NCBI GenBank assembly: GCA_036823195.1
Contig: DAISGI010000001.1
Location: 124,001 to 188,000, forward strand
Direction: 5' to 3'
DNA: 64,000 bases
Source of the DNA: UBA4874 sp002399435
GTDB taxonomy: Bacteria; Bacillota; Clostridia; Caldicoprobacterales; DTU083
Shown: positions 25,570 through 34,216 of the stretch, piece by piece
Layout: every line of letters begins with the position of its first letter
Position numbering within the stretch: the first letter of the stretch is position 1
The notes under the pieces: model-generated
Seen by the model: the letters and a program-made list of their open reading frames with translations, nothing else
Told to the model about the DNA's origin: nothing
The model's database searches: none
Position numbers and translations under genes: made by a program

Positions 25570-26397
25570 ATGAATCGATCCCCGATCCTTCTTTCGATCC
25601 TCGTGTCCATTGCCTCCTTTTTTCTTTTCCGCAACAGGGTCCTTGTTTTCCTGGACGAAAAGGATCTGTCTGTTCCAAACTATTCCGGCAATAAGGTGCG
25701 GACCGGAGGAGGCCTGCTTCTTCTATTCCCGGATTTGCTTGCCGCCGTTCCGGCATTGTTTGTCGTAAGACAGGAAGATGTTGCTTTTTATATCCTGATG
25801 ATTCTTGGCCTGACATTTTGCGGACTTTTGGATGATGTTCTGGGGGATTCCACTTCCAGGGGCCTGTCCGGACATATTGGAAGATTTCTGAAAGGCGGAT
25901 TAACCACCGGATGGATCAAGGCTTTTACCGGAGGGTTGATCGGAATCCTTCTGGCATGGTACCGGTATCAGAATTTTCTTCTCTTTCTTTTGGATTCCCT
26001 GAGCTTTGCATTATGTGTCAATCTGGTCAATCTTTTTGATCTGCGTCCCGGCCGGGCCATCAAGGGATTTCTGTTTGCCCTGGTCCCTGTCATGCTCTTT
26101 GCCGGCTTCCGGGAAATGTGGTCTGTCCTGCCTGTCCTTGTCCTTCTGGTATTTTATCTGAAAGGGGAAATGGAGGAGGCCTATATGCTGGGGGATACAG
26201 GCGCCAATCTTCTGGGCGGAATTCTTGGGTTTTACGAAGTAATCGGCCTGCCCACAAAGGGTAAAATCATTCTCACGATTTTTCTGGTTGCCTTTCATGT
26301 CCTGGCAGAATTTCAGTCGTTCTCCAAATGGATCGATTTGATACCGATCCTTAAGGCAATCGACAGACTGGGACAGAAAAAGGAAAGCAAAAGGTAG
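25570..26397 (+). CDS. MraY/WecA-like (GT4-fold) membrane phosphoglycosyltransferase
   Basis: About 275 residues with roughly seven to eight membrane helices. The family motifs are recognizable: CGLLDDVLGD (the DD pair), NLVNLFDLRPGRAIKG in place of the N-x-x-N-x-x-DGxxGL loop, and MLGDTGANLLGG in place of GDxGS. MraY/WecA enzymes move a phospho-amino-sugar from UDP to undecaprenyl phosphate. This shorter, divergent version may use another sugar. ATG 25570 follows AGAAGGA. It is preceded by the GT2 gene and followed by the DUF3866 gene. Confidence 0.68.
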   Translation: MNRSPILLSILVSIASFFLFRNRVLVFLDEKDLSVPNYSGNKVRTGGGLLLLFPDLLAAVPALFVVRQEDVAFYILMILGLTFCGLLDDVLGDSTSRGLSGHIGRFLKGGLTTGWIKAFTGGLIGILLAWYRYQNFLLFLLDSLSFALCVNLVNLFDLRPGRAIKGFLFALVPVMLFAGFREMWSVLPVLVLLVFYLKGEMEEAYMLGDTGANLLGGILGFYEVIGLPTKGKIILTIFLVAFHVLAEFQSFSKWIDLIPILKAIDRLGQKKESKR

Positions 26398-26406
26398 GTG
26401 GAAAGT

Positions 26407-27498
26407 ATGCTGGAAATGCAAATGGGAAGAGCCATACAGATTCTTTCCAGACGGAATGGAATAACGGAAGTACTGCTGGAAACAGACCATCCTATCAAGA
26501 AGGCAATCAATTACGATCGGATTACCGGGAAGGTTTCCGCAGGGGACCTTCTTTACCTGAACACAACGGCAGCTTCCCTGGGGCTGGGCACCGGAGGCTG
26601 CCATTTTGTCATGCTGAATGCCTCACATGAAAGGCTTCCCATGATGGGGGGAGGGCATGGCATGAAATGTCGATATACTCCGTTTCAGGTCAAGGTACCC
26701 TTTGAAGAAGAAGAAAACAAGGAAGCAGAAGAATGCTTCAATCATCCGCTGAATCTGAACAACAGATTGCTGTTCTTTGCTGAGCTTCACAGTATGGTAC
26801 CACCGCTTTGTGCCTGTATCCGTTATTTTTTGGGAGAAAAGTGCCGAATTGCCTATCTTATGACCGATCACGGTGCACTGCCTTTGGAGTTCAGCAGGAA
26901 TGTTGCCTTCCTGCGGGAAAAAAAGATGCTGGATACGGTCATAACGATTGGCAATGCCTTTGGCGGGGATCATGAATGTGTCAATATCTATACGGGCCTG
27001 CAGGCAGCGGCTCATCTGGAAGACTGTGATATGATCCTGGTCGCCATGGGGCCGGGAATTACCGGCACCGGGACCCGATATGGATTTTCCGGCCTGGAGA
27101 TGGGCTTTTACCTGGATCTGGCATACCGCCAGGGGGGACAATGCTGCTATATTCCCCGAATCAGCTTTGCCGACAAGAGGAGCCGACATTATGGACTGAG
27201 CCACCATTCCCGGACTCTGCTCGGTGAAATTCTACGGTCTCCCATCTCTCTTGCCCTGCCGATTTTAAGGAGGAGGGAACAGAAATATCTTCTTCAGCAG
27301 TTCAATCACGCAAATCTTTCCGGCAAATACCCAGTGATCCTCTCTGATGGCAGCTACATCCGTACTGCCATGGACGCTTTTCAGCTTTCCGTCACCACCA
27401 TGGGAAGAAATATGGAGCAGGATCCGGCTTTCTTTTATGCAATCGGAGCCGCGGTACGGACAGGATTATCTCAATTCCATCGGGAGGACGGGTTATAA
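26407..27498 (+). CDS. DUF3866 family protein
   Basis: About 363 residues, no membrane helix. The N-terminal part resembles a small beta barrel (residues about 1-80), followed by an alpha/beta domain with LVAMGPGITGTGTRYGFSG (about residues 214-232), a glycine-rich loop that may bind a nucleotide or metal. DUF3866 is conserved in Actinobacteria and Clostridia and has no known function. It sits between the glycosyltransferase genes and spoIIM. Starts at 26407, 26416 and 26422 are all possible. Confidence 0.75.
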   Translation: MLEMQMGRAIQILSRRNGITEVLLETDHPIKKAINYDRITGKVSAGDLLYLNTTAASLGLGTGGCHFVMLNASHERLPMMGGGHGMKCRYTPFQVKVPFEEEENKEAEECFNHPLNLNNRLLFFAELHSMVPPLCACIRYFLGEKCRIAYLMTDHGALPLEFSRNVAFLREKKMLDTVITIGNAFGGDHECVNIYTGLQAAAHLEDCDMILVAMGPGITGTGTRYGFSGLEMGFYLDLAYRQGGQCCYIPRISFADKRSRHYGLSHHSRTLLGEILRSPISLALPILRRREQKYLLQQFNHANLSGKYPVILSDGSYIRTAMDAFQLSVTTMGRNMEQDPAFFYAIGAAVRTGLSQFHREDGL

Positions 27499-27553
27499 AC
27501 CGGGCTTGTCTGACATAAGAATATGCTATGAAACCATTCAGGGGGGGGCGGGT

Positions 27554-28189
27554 ATGTTCAGACGATTGGGGACGGATATCATCCAGCATATCCGAAAGAA
27601 CATTGCTCTGTATCTGATTATTTTATTTGCCGTGCTGACGGGGATCCTTTCCGGCTTTTTTACAGCAGGGACAGTGGATGCGCTGCAACGATCTGCCTTG
27701 ATGGATTACCTGAAGGATTTTTTTCAAAATCTGGAGCTGGAAGGCATTCATCGAAATTCTGTTTTTCTGGAATCCTTATGGCAAAATCTTCAGTGCACCT
27801 TTTTCATCTGGCTGTCCGGCCTTTTTCGCTTTGGAATCCCATTTGTTTTTCTTTTTGTTGGGATGCGCAGTTTTGTGATTGGTTTTACCATAGGATTCCT
27901 GGTCGGTCAATATCATTTTGGGGGATTTCTGTTTACCCTGCTCTGTATTCTTCCTCAGACCCTGATCTATATCCTGTGTGTTTTTGGCATAGGAGTCCAG
28001 GCATTGGAGCATTCCGTTGACCAGCTGAAAAATCATCGGTTCCATTCGCCAGGGGAACAGCAGATGAGAAAATGCAGACAGTATACGATGAGAATTGCGA
28101 TTTTATTTGCGCTGCTTCTGGTGGGCAGCCTGCTGGAGGCTTATATAAGTCCGCTTTTTTTCAAATTGTTTCGCTGGGTTTTTGATTAA
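27554..28189 (+). CDS. spoIIM: Stage II sporulation protein M
   Basis: 211 residues with about five membrane helices, the normal SpoIIM form. SpoIIM belongs to the SpoIIDMP complex that remodels septal peptidoglycan and drives forespore engulfment. The start at 27554 follows a run of G residues. It lies between the DUF3866 gene and xerD, the latter being its B. subtilis neighbour too. A hairpin with a T tail follows the stop. Confidence 0.93.
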   Translation: MFRRLGTDIIQHIRKNIALYLIILFAVLTGILSGFFTAGTVDALQRSALMDYLKDFFQNLELEGIHRNSVFLESLWQNLQCTFFIWLSGLFRFGIPFVFLFVGMRSFVIGFTIGFLVGQYHFGGFLFTLLCILPQTLIYILCVFGIGVQALEHSVDQLKNHRFHSPGEQQMRKCRQYTMRIAILFALLLVGSLLEAYISPLFFKLFRWVFD

Positions 28190-28204
28190 GCTTGCAGGGA
28201 TGCG

Positions 28205-28232
28205 GGAAAAAGAAGGATTTTCCTGTTTTTTA
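28205..28232 (+). terminator. Probable terminator after spoIIM
   Basis: GGAAAA / TTTTCC with a 7-base loop is followed by TGTTTTTT. The stem is short and A-T rich. Confidence 0.5.
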
Positions 28233-28260
28233 TAGAATACTATACCATATTGCATCCTTG

Positions 28261-28334
28261 CCCTGCTGCTGTGAAAAACCCTGCTGCCGTAAAGAACCGA
28301 CTGCTGCTGTGAAAAACCCTGCTGCTGTGAAAAA
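28261..28334 (+). repeat. Four imperfect 18-20-base tandem repeats upstream of xerD
   Basis: Units at 28261-28278, 28279-28296, 28297-28316 and 28317-28334 follow the pattern CCCTGCTGCTGTGAAAAA; the first and fourth are identical. They lie in the 200-base gap before xerD and are not spaced like a CRISPR array. Confidence 0.95.
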
Positions 28335-28390
28335 CCGCCTGCCCGTCGATCCGGGAGTCGCCGATTGAGGACCATAAGGAGTTTTTATCA

Positions 28391-29293
28391 ATGGGATTTT
28401 ATTTGAATGAGTACCATGCCTATCTGGAGACAGAAAGAGATTTATCTGCAAATACCATGGAATCCTATTCCGGGGATGTTCAACAATACATAGATTTTCT
28501 GATTGCAAGGGATATTACAGATATTAAACATACTTCCAACGCCGTGGTCGTTTCCTATATGCTGTTTCTGGAGGAGAAAAACAATGCCTCCTCCACCATC
28601 CTCCGCAAAATGTCCTCATTAAGAAATTACTATCGCTATCTAATGGTGCAGCAGCGGATCAAAAAGGATCCGATGACCCATTTGAAGACGCCGAAAAGCG
28701 AACGGAAAGTCCCCAGTGTTCTGACTTTTGAAGAAGCGACCAGGCTGTTGAATCAACCAGGCGGAAGCGACCCCAAATCCCTGCGGGACAAGGCGATGCT
28801 GGAGCTTTTATATGCAACGGGCATGCGTGTTTCCGAGCTGATCTCCCTGGATGAAAAGGATCTCGATGCGCAGGCCGGATCCATTACCTGCGGCAGCTCC
28901 ACAAGAAAGCGAAGCATTCCCATCGCACCTTCTGCAATGCAGTATCTGGAAAATTATATAAATCATGCCAGAGATCAGCTGGTCCAGAATGACGAAGCAC
29001 TGTTTGTCAATGTTCACGGGAAACGAATGACCCGGCAGGGATTTTGGAAAATCGTCAAGCATTACAAGGAAACAGCACAGATTGAAAAGGACATTACGCC
29101 TCATACCCTGCGCCATTCCTTTGCCATCCATTTGATCGAAAACGGAGCGGATATCCGATCCGTACAGAAAATGCTTGGCCATTCCAATATTTCCACAACG
29201 CAGATTTATTGCCATTTGCAGAGCGGAAACAGGAAAACGGTTTCTTCCGGTTCTTTTGAAACCCATTTTGCCGGATCGGAGTCCGGGAAATAA
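28391..29293 (+). CDS. xerD: Tyrosine recombinase XerD
   Basis: 300 residues: an N-terminal SAM-like core-binding domain (about 1-90) and a C-terminal catalytic domain. The catalytic residues are visible in GMRVSEL (Arg), PHTLRHSF (His-x-x-Arg) and LGHSNISTTQIY (His and Tyr). XerD resolves chromosome dimers at dif. The position after spoIIM and before deoB equals that of ripX/xerD in B. subtilis. ATG 28391 follows AAGGAG with 8 bases. Confidence 0.9.
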   Translation: MGFYLNEYHAYLETERDLSANTMESYSGDVQQYIDFLIARDITDIKHTSNAVVVSYMLFLEEKNNASSTILRKMSSLRNYYRYLMVQQRIKKDPMTHLKTPKSERKVPSVLTFEEATRLLNQPGGSDPKSLRDKAMLELLYATGMRVSELISLDEKDLDAQAGSITCGSSTRKRSIPIAPSAMQYLENYINHARDQLVQNDEALFVNVHGKRMTRQGFWKIVKHYKETAQIEKDITPHTLRHSFAIHLIENGADIRSVQKMLGHSNISTTQIYCHLQSGNRKTVSSGSFETHFAGSESGK

Positions 29294-29376
29294 CCCCTTA
29301 TGCTTCTGATTTATTTTACTATATGAACTGCTTCGATTGGTTAAGATAAGGAGAGGAAAGGAACAGACAGGGAAAA

Positions 29377-30573
29377 ATGAAGAAAGAGAAGAAAAGATGT
29401 GCAGGAAAAGTGATCCTGATTGTGATGGACAGCGTTGGAGTGGGAGAGCTGCCTGATGCAGCGGAATACGGCGATGCCGGCAGCAACACCCTTGGCCATA
29501 TCATCCGGGAAAGGAACGGATTGGAGATTCCAAATCTGATCAAACTTGGAATTGGCAATATCCAGGGAACCGGCATTCCTTATTATGATCCGTCTCCCAT
29601 CGGCTGCTATGGGAAAGCCCGGGAAGCTTCCAGAGGAAAAGATACCACTACCGGTCACTGGGAAATTGCGGGGATCCGTCTGGACCGGCCTTTTCCGGTC
29701 TATCCGGACGGATTTCCGCCGGAGGTCATGGAAGCTTTTCAGAAAGCCACCGGCGTATCGTTCCTGTGGAATAAGCCGGCATCCGGGACGGAAATTATTC
29801 AGCGCCTGGGGGAGGAGCATCTGAAAACAGGGAAGTTGATTGTTTATACTTCAGCAGACAGCGTGTTTCAGATCGCCGCCCATGAAGACATTGTCCCAGT
29901 GGAAACCTTGTATGGATACTGCAGAGCCGCCAGAAAAATACTGCAGGGAGAGCACGCGGTGGGCAGAGTAATTGCCCGACCCTTTACCGGAACGCCCGGC
30001 CATTTTGTCCGGACCAAGAACCGAAGGGACTTTTCCCTGCCTCCCGTCGGAAAGACGATTCTCGATGTCCTTTCCGACCATGACATCCCCACGACCGGGA
30101 TCGGAAAGATTGGTGATATCTTTGCAGGAAGGGGACTTGCGGCCTCTTTCCATACCAATGACAACGAGGAAGGCATTCATACCACCCTTCAACAGATGAA
30201 GGCTCAGCAGTCCGGTCTTGTTTTTACCAATCTTGTTGACTTTGACATGCTTTATGGTCATCGCAATGATGTCCCCGGATATGCGGGAGCCCTGGAAGCG
30301 TTGGATCGAAAAATTCCGGATCTGACCGGGACAATGAACGCAGACGATGTTTTGATACTGACGGCAGACCACGGCTGTGATCCGACGGTACCGGGCACGG
30401 ATCATACCAGGGAATATATTCCGATCCTAATCTATGGACAATCCATAAAGCATGGAGTGAATCTGGGGACGCGGGATACGTTCAGTGATATCGGCGCTAC
30501 GGTTCTGGATCTGCTGGGGATTGAGCCCTGTCTTAAGGGGTCCGGCTTTCAGGATCAGATTCGAATCCCATAG
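29377..30573 (+). CDS. deoB: Phosphopentomutase
   Basis: 398 residues. It interconverts (deoxy)ribose 1-phosphate and 5-phosphate in nucleoside salvage. The alkaline-phosphatase-type metal sites are seen as VMDSVGVGELPDA at the N-terminus, KDTTTGHWEIAG with the catalytic Thr, and LTADHGCDPT near the C-terminus. It is followed after 36 bases by the purine nucleoside phosphorylase gene whose product it uses. Confidence 0.97.
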   Translation: MKKEKKRCAGKVILIVMDSVGVGELPDAAEYGDAGSNTLGHIIRERNGLEIPNLIKLGIGNIQGTGIPYYDPSPIGCYGKAREASRGKDTTTGHWEIAGIRLDRPFPVYPDGFPPEVMEAFQKATGVSFLWNKPASGTEIIQRLGEEHLKTGKLIVYTSADSVFQIAAHEDIVPVETLYGYCRAARKILQGEHAVGRVIARPFTGTPGHFVRTKNRRDFSLPPVGKTILDVLSDHDIPTTGIGKIGDIFAGRGLAASFHTNDNEEGIHTTLQQMKAQQSGLVFTNLVDFDMLYGHRNDVPGYAGALEALDRKIPDLTGTMNADDVLILTADHGCDPTVPGTDHTREYIPILIYGQSIKHGVNLGTRDTFSDIGATVLDLLGIEPCLKGSGFQDQIRIP

Positions 30574-30609
30574 GGAAAAAAGGATTACGGACACAAAGAG
30601 AGGAATCGT

Positions 30610-31419
30610 ATGTACAGGGAAGCAGCAGATTTTATCCGAAAGCAATTGCCCCAGGGTATGTCACCGGAAATTGGACTGGTTCTTGGATCCGGGCTCGGTA
30701 CCCTGGCAGACTCCATGAAAGACCCGATCATTGTGGATTATGGATCTGTTCCGGGCTTTCCGCAGCCCACGGTGGAGGGGCATAAAGGGCGATTTGTCAT
30801 CGGGGATTACGAGGGGAAACCGGTCCTGGTCATGCAGGGGCGCTTTCATTATTATGAAGGGAAGGAAATGGAAGAGGTTGTCCTTCCGATACGGGTGATG
30901 AGAGATCTTGGCATAGGGACTCTGATTCTTACCAATGCCGCCGGCGGCATCAATACGGATTTTCGGCCAGGCGACATCATGCTGATCACGGACCATATCA
31001 ATTTAAGCGGTTTAAATCCTCTTCGCGGTAAAAATTACGATGAATTTGGCCCCAGATTTCCGGATATGAGCAATGCATATGACCCCGGACTGAGGCAAAT
31101 CACACTGGATGCCGCAAAACAGCTTGGGATTCCAATTCGAACCGGCATTTATGCCATGATGCAGGGACCCAGTTACGAAACTCCTGCAGAGATCCGAATG
31201 CTTCGCACCCTTGGGGCGGATGCGGTCGGGATGTCCACCGTTCCGGAAGTTCTGGCAGCTGTCCATGCGCAAATGAGAGTTCTTGGAATTTCCTGCATTA
31301 CCAATATGGCTGCTGGTATTTTAAAGAAATCACTGACGCATCAGGAGGTTATGGAGACGGCAAATCAGGCAAAAGATAAATTTCTCCAGCTGATCAATGC
31401 TGTGATTGCGGCACTTTGA
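30610..31419 (+). CDS. punA: Purine nucleoside phosphorylase
   Basis: 269 residues of the trimeric, high-molecular-weight-substrate PNP class (guanosine/inosine type). The motifs LGSGLGTLAD, QGRFHYYEG, LTNAAGGIN, GPSYETPAEIRML and GMSTVPE are all present. It cleaves purine nucleosides with phosphate to give ribose 1-phosphate, the substrate of deoB. Confidence 0.96.
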   Translation: MYREAADFIRKQLPQGMSPEIGLVLGSGLGTLADSMKDPIIVDYGSVPGFPQPTVEGHKGRFVIGDYEGKPVLVMQGRFHYYEGKEMEEVVLPIRVMRDLGIGTLILTNAAGGINTDFRPGDIMLITDHINLSGLNPLRGKNYDEFGPRFPDMSNAYDPGLRQITLDAAKQLGIPIRTGIYAMMQGPSYETPAEIRMLRTLGADAVGMSTVPEVLAAVHAQMRVLGISCITNMAAGILKKSLTHQEVMETANQAKDKFLQLINAVIAAL

Positions 31420-31424
31420 CAAAA

Positions 31425-31452
31425 GTATAACTACCTTCCTTGTGGGAAACCT
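31425..31452 (+). promoter_or_regulatory. Forespore (sigma-F/G)-like promoter of dacF
   Basis: GTATA at 31425-31429 and GGGAAACCT at 31444-31452 are 14 bases apart, with the same layout as the element before spoIVB. In B. subtilis dacF is forespore expressed. A TTGACA just downstream (31454) has no partner -10. Confidence 0.42.
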
Positions 31453-31481
31453 ATTGACAGAAGCAAACAAGGAGGGATAGA

Positions 31482-32639
31482 ATGAAGAGTTTCCGATACC
31501 GCTATCTTACATGGTTTCTTACTTTTTTACTGGCAATGTCAGGCGTTTCCACAGCCTGTGCCGAGCAACCCCTGGATATCCAGTCAAAATCTGCAATATT
31601 GATGGATGATGGAACCGGTACGGTCCTGTATGAGAAAAATTCCCATGAAAAGCTGCAGATCGCAAGCGTAACCAAAATCATGACCATACTGCTTACACTG
31701 GAGGAGATTGACGGGGGCAGACTGAAGCTGGACGAACCCGTGAATGTCAGCGAATTTGCTGCGTCCATGGGGGGATCTCAGGTATTCCTGCATCCCGGGG
31801 AAAAATTGACGGTGGATGCGCTGATGAAAGCGATTATTGTGGCTTCCGCCAATGATGCCAGCGTTGCCATGGCAGAAAAAATAGCCGGTGCTCACGAAAC
31901 CTTTGTTGGCCGTATGAATGAAAGGGCCGCGGAACTGGGTATGACCGACACCCATTTTGTGAACGCCACGGGGCTGCCAGCGGAGAACAGCTATTCCACC
32001 GCATATGATGTCGCTTTGATGTCCAGGGAGCTATTGAAGCATCCCCTGTTTTTCCGTTGGAGCACCATCTGGGTGGATACGTTGGAGGAAAGCCGGAATA
32101 AAACGGAGTTAGCCAATACGAACCGTTTGATCCGTTTCTATGAAGGAGCCGATGGCATTAAGACCGGATCCACTCAGGACGCCGGTTATTGCCTGTCTGC
32201 CACAACAAAACGGGGAAATATGAGGCTTTTGTCTGTGATACTGAATGCGCCAACGACTCAGGCCCGCTTTTCCGAAGCAACAAAATTACTGGATTATGGG
32301 TTTGCCGGTTACGAAACCGTGACTGTCCTGAAAAAGAATCAGGTTATCCAGGAAAAGGTCCCCGTATCCGGCGGCAAAGGGGAAACGATTCGGGGGATTG
32401 CGCCAAAAGCCATGGGGCTCCTGATCAAATCCGGTGATTCCAAAAAGTTTGAAAAGGAGATATTGCTGAAGAAAGAGCTGAGGGCACCCATCGATAAAGG
32501 ACAGAAAATAGGTACATTGAAGATCAGGCAGGGAGAAAAAGTACTACAGTCCATGGATATTGTTTCCGATCAGAAAATGGAAAAAGCCGGTTTCAAGGAT
32601 TACTTTACCAAAATTTTTAACAAATGGATAAGAAAATAA
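31482..32639 (+). CDS. dacF: D-alanyl-D-alanine carboxypeptidase (DacF type)
   Basis: 385 residues, a penicillin-binding protein that removes the terminal D-Ala from peptidoglycan stem peptides. It has a signal peptide (about residues 1-27), Ser62-Val-Thr-Lys65, Ser122-Ala-Asn124 and Lys227-Thr-Gly, then a C-terminal beta domain and an amphipathic end helix (KDYFTKIFNKWIRK) for membrane attachment. The place after punA matches B. subtilis dacF. The spoIIA operon that follows dacF there is absent. Confidence 0.92.
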   Translation: MKSFRYRYLTWFLTFLLAMSGVSTACAEQPLDIQSKSAILMDDGTGTVLYEKNSHEKLQIASVTKIMTILLTLEEIDGGRLKLDEPVNVSEFAASMGGSQVFLHPGEKLTVDALMKAIIVASANDASVAMAEKIAGAHETFVGRMNERAAELGMTDTHFVNATGLPAENSYSTAYDVALMSRELLKHPLFFRWSTIWVDTLEESRNKTELANTNRLIRFYEGADGIKTGSTQDAGYCLSATTKRGNMRLLSVILNAPTTQARFSEATKLLDYGFAGYETVTVLKKNQVIQEKVPVSGGKGETIRGIAPKAMGLLIKSGDSKKFEKEILLKKELRAPIDKGQKIGTLKIRQGEKVLQSMDIVSDQKMEKAGFKDYFTKIFNKWIRK

Positions 32640-32725
32640 ATGGCTTTTGAAAGGTTCGGTCCGGAAAGAAAGCAGCAGGACAAGAGAAGGCAAGAGCCGG
32701 ACAGGTGGAGAAAACAGGCTTTATT

Positions 32726-32753
32726 AAAAAAGTGTGCCGCAGCACACTTTTTT
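32726..32753 (+). terminator. Intrinsic terminator after dacF
   Basis: The perfect stem AAAAAAGTGTGC / GCACACTTTTTT closes over a CGCA-type loop. It is followed at 32758 by a TATAAT that may belong to the next gene's promoter, though no good -35 box is seen. Confidence 0.9.
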
Positions 32754-32793
32754 ATGTTATAATGATATGAATTGGTTTTTTGGAGGAAGACAT

Positions 32794-33435
32794 ATGTTGC
32801 CAAATCCCAAGGGAATTTTGATACGCCTTCCGGCTGTGTTTTTAGCGATGTCCTTCCATGAATTTGCTCATGCATGGACTGCGAACCGCCTGGGAGATCC
32901 TACACCGCGCAGGAGTGGCCGCCTTACCCTGGATCCGTTGGTCCATGTGGATTGGGTCGGCTTCCTTTTGTTCGTTTTTTTCGGGTATGGATGGGCCAAG
33001 CCTGTAACGATAAATCCCTCCAATTTTCGAAACAAAAAATGGGGAGATATTCTCGTATCCCTGGCCGGGCCCCTGGCCAACTTCCTGCTGGCGGTTCTTG
33101 CTGCTGTCGTATATGCTGTGCTGATGGACTTTTATGCGTCTTTGCGATATATGAATGTGATACTTGGCATTGTGGACAACATTATCTACCTGAATGTTTT
33201 GTTTTTTCTGCTGAACCTGATTCCCATTCCGCCTTTTGATGGTTACCATGTGCTGAAGGATCTTTTGTTCCGTAAAAACGTCCGAATTTTTGTAAAATAT
33301 GAACAGTACAGCGTTTTTGTCCTCTTTGTCTTTGTTTTGTTTGGAATATTCGATTTCGCCCTCCGGAAGCCATCTTCCCTGGTCTATCAGCGACTGGTTT
33401 CTTCCGGTCTCGCCTTGATATCCTTATTCCGATAG
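32794..33435 (+). CDS. Site-2 protease family (M50) membrane metalloprotease
   Basis: 213 residues with about six membrane helices. The zinc motif is FHEFAH (His22, Glu23, His26), and the third ligand lies in NLIPIPPFDGYHV. It belongs to the short group of site-2 proteases often placed before scpA in Clostridia; substrates are unknown. ATG 32794 follows GGAGGA; ATG 32767 in the same frame has no ribosome site. Confidence 0.88.
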   Translation: MLPNPKGILIRLPAVFLAMSFHEFAHAWTANRLGDPTPRRSGRLTLDPLVHVDWVGFLLFVFFGYGWAKPVTINPSNFRNKKWGDILVSLAGPLANFLLAVLAAVVYAVLMDFYASLRYMNVILGIVDNIIYLNVLFFLLNLIPIPPFDGYHVLKDLLFRKNVRIFVKYEQYSVFVLFVFVLFGIFDFALRKPSSLVYQRLVSSGLALISLFR

Positions 33436-33454
33436 AATAGCGGGGAGATGCAAT

Positions 33455-34216
33455 ATGTCGTATCTTGTAAAACTGGATCAATTTGAAGGCCCTCTGGACC
33501 TGCTCCTTCATTTGATCTCCAAATCAAAAGTTCAGATAGAAGATGTATCCATTACGGAAATTACGGAACAGTATCTGGAAACATTACATACGATGAAGCA
33601 ATTTGACATTGAGATTGCCAGTGAGTTTCTGATTATGGCATCCACCCTCCTTTATATCAAATCCTGTCTTCTGATTCCCAAAAGCAAACCAGATCCGGAG
33701 GAAGAGGAGGAAACTGATCCAAAGCAGGAGCTGATTGACAGACTCCAGGAGTACCGTAAATACAAGGAGGCAGGAAATTGGTTCAGGAAAAGGGAAGTGT
33801 ATTATTCCAGAGTATTCTATAAGCTTCCTGAGGAGACTTCAGTTGAGGAGAGAAAGGAATTTCTTTCTCCTGATGTTTCTCCTGCGCTTCTGTGCCGGAC
33901 CTTCATGGAGCTTCTGGATCATGTAAAAAACAGGGAAAAAAGGAAAGAGAAACCCGTGCCAGTGGTTCATGAAATCAAACGGGATCCGGTCCTGTTAAAG
34001 GAACGGGTTACCCAGCTGAGAGACTATATTGGTCAGTGTGCCCGGACCACCTTTTTTAAAATGCTTCAAAGCGGAGATCGGGATCATACGAAGGATGAAA
34101 TCATTGTCACCTTCCTTGCCTTGCTGGTATTGCTGAAAGAGAATGATATCGTCCTGCAGCAGGAATATCCTTTTGAGGATATTCAGATCATAAGGAAAGG
34201 AGTCGTGTATGGATGA
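33455..34216 (+). CDS. scpA: Segregation and condensation protein A
   Basis: 253 residues of the kleisin family bridging the two SMC heads in chromosome condensation. The N-terminal motif VKLDQFEGPLDLLLHLISKSKVQIEDVSI and the C-terminal winged helix (DEIIVTFLALLVLLKENDI) are clear. It overlaps scpB by 8 bases. Confidence 0.96.
   Translation: MSYLVKLDQFEGPLDLLLHLISKSKVQIEDVSITEITEQYLETLHTMKQFDIEIASEFLIMASTLLYIKSCLLIPKSKPDPEEEEETDPKQELIDRLQEYRKYKEAGNWFRKREVYYSRVFYKLPEETSVEERKEFLSPDVSPALLCRTFMELLDHVKNREKRKEKPVPVVHEIKRDPVLLKERVTQLRDYIGQCARTTFFKMLQSGDRDHTKDEIIVTFLALLVLLKENDIVLQQEYPFEDIQIIRKGVVYG

Noticed and set aside
28261..28334. CRISPR array
   Set aside because: Units are directly adjacent without spacers, imperfect and only 18-20 bases long, and no cas genes are near.
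32640..32765. A 41-codon frame starting at the dacF stop
   Set aside because: It reads straight through the dacF terminator and has no ribosome site or family match.
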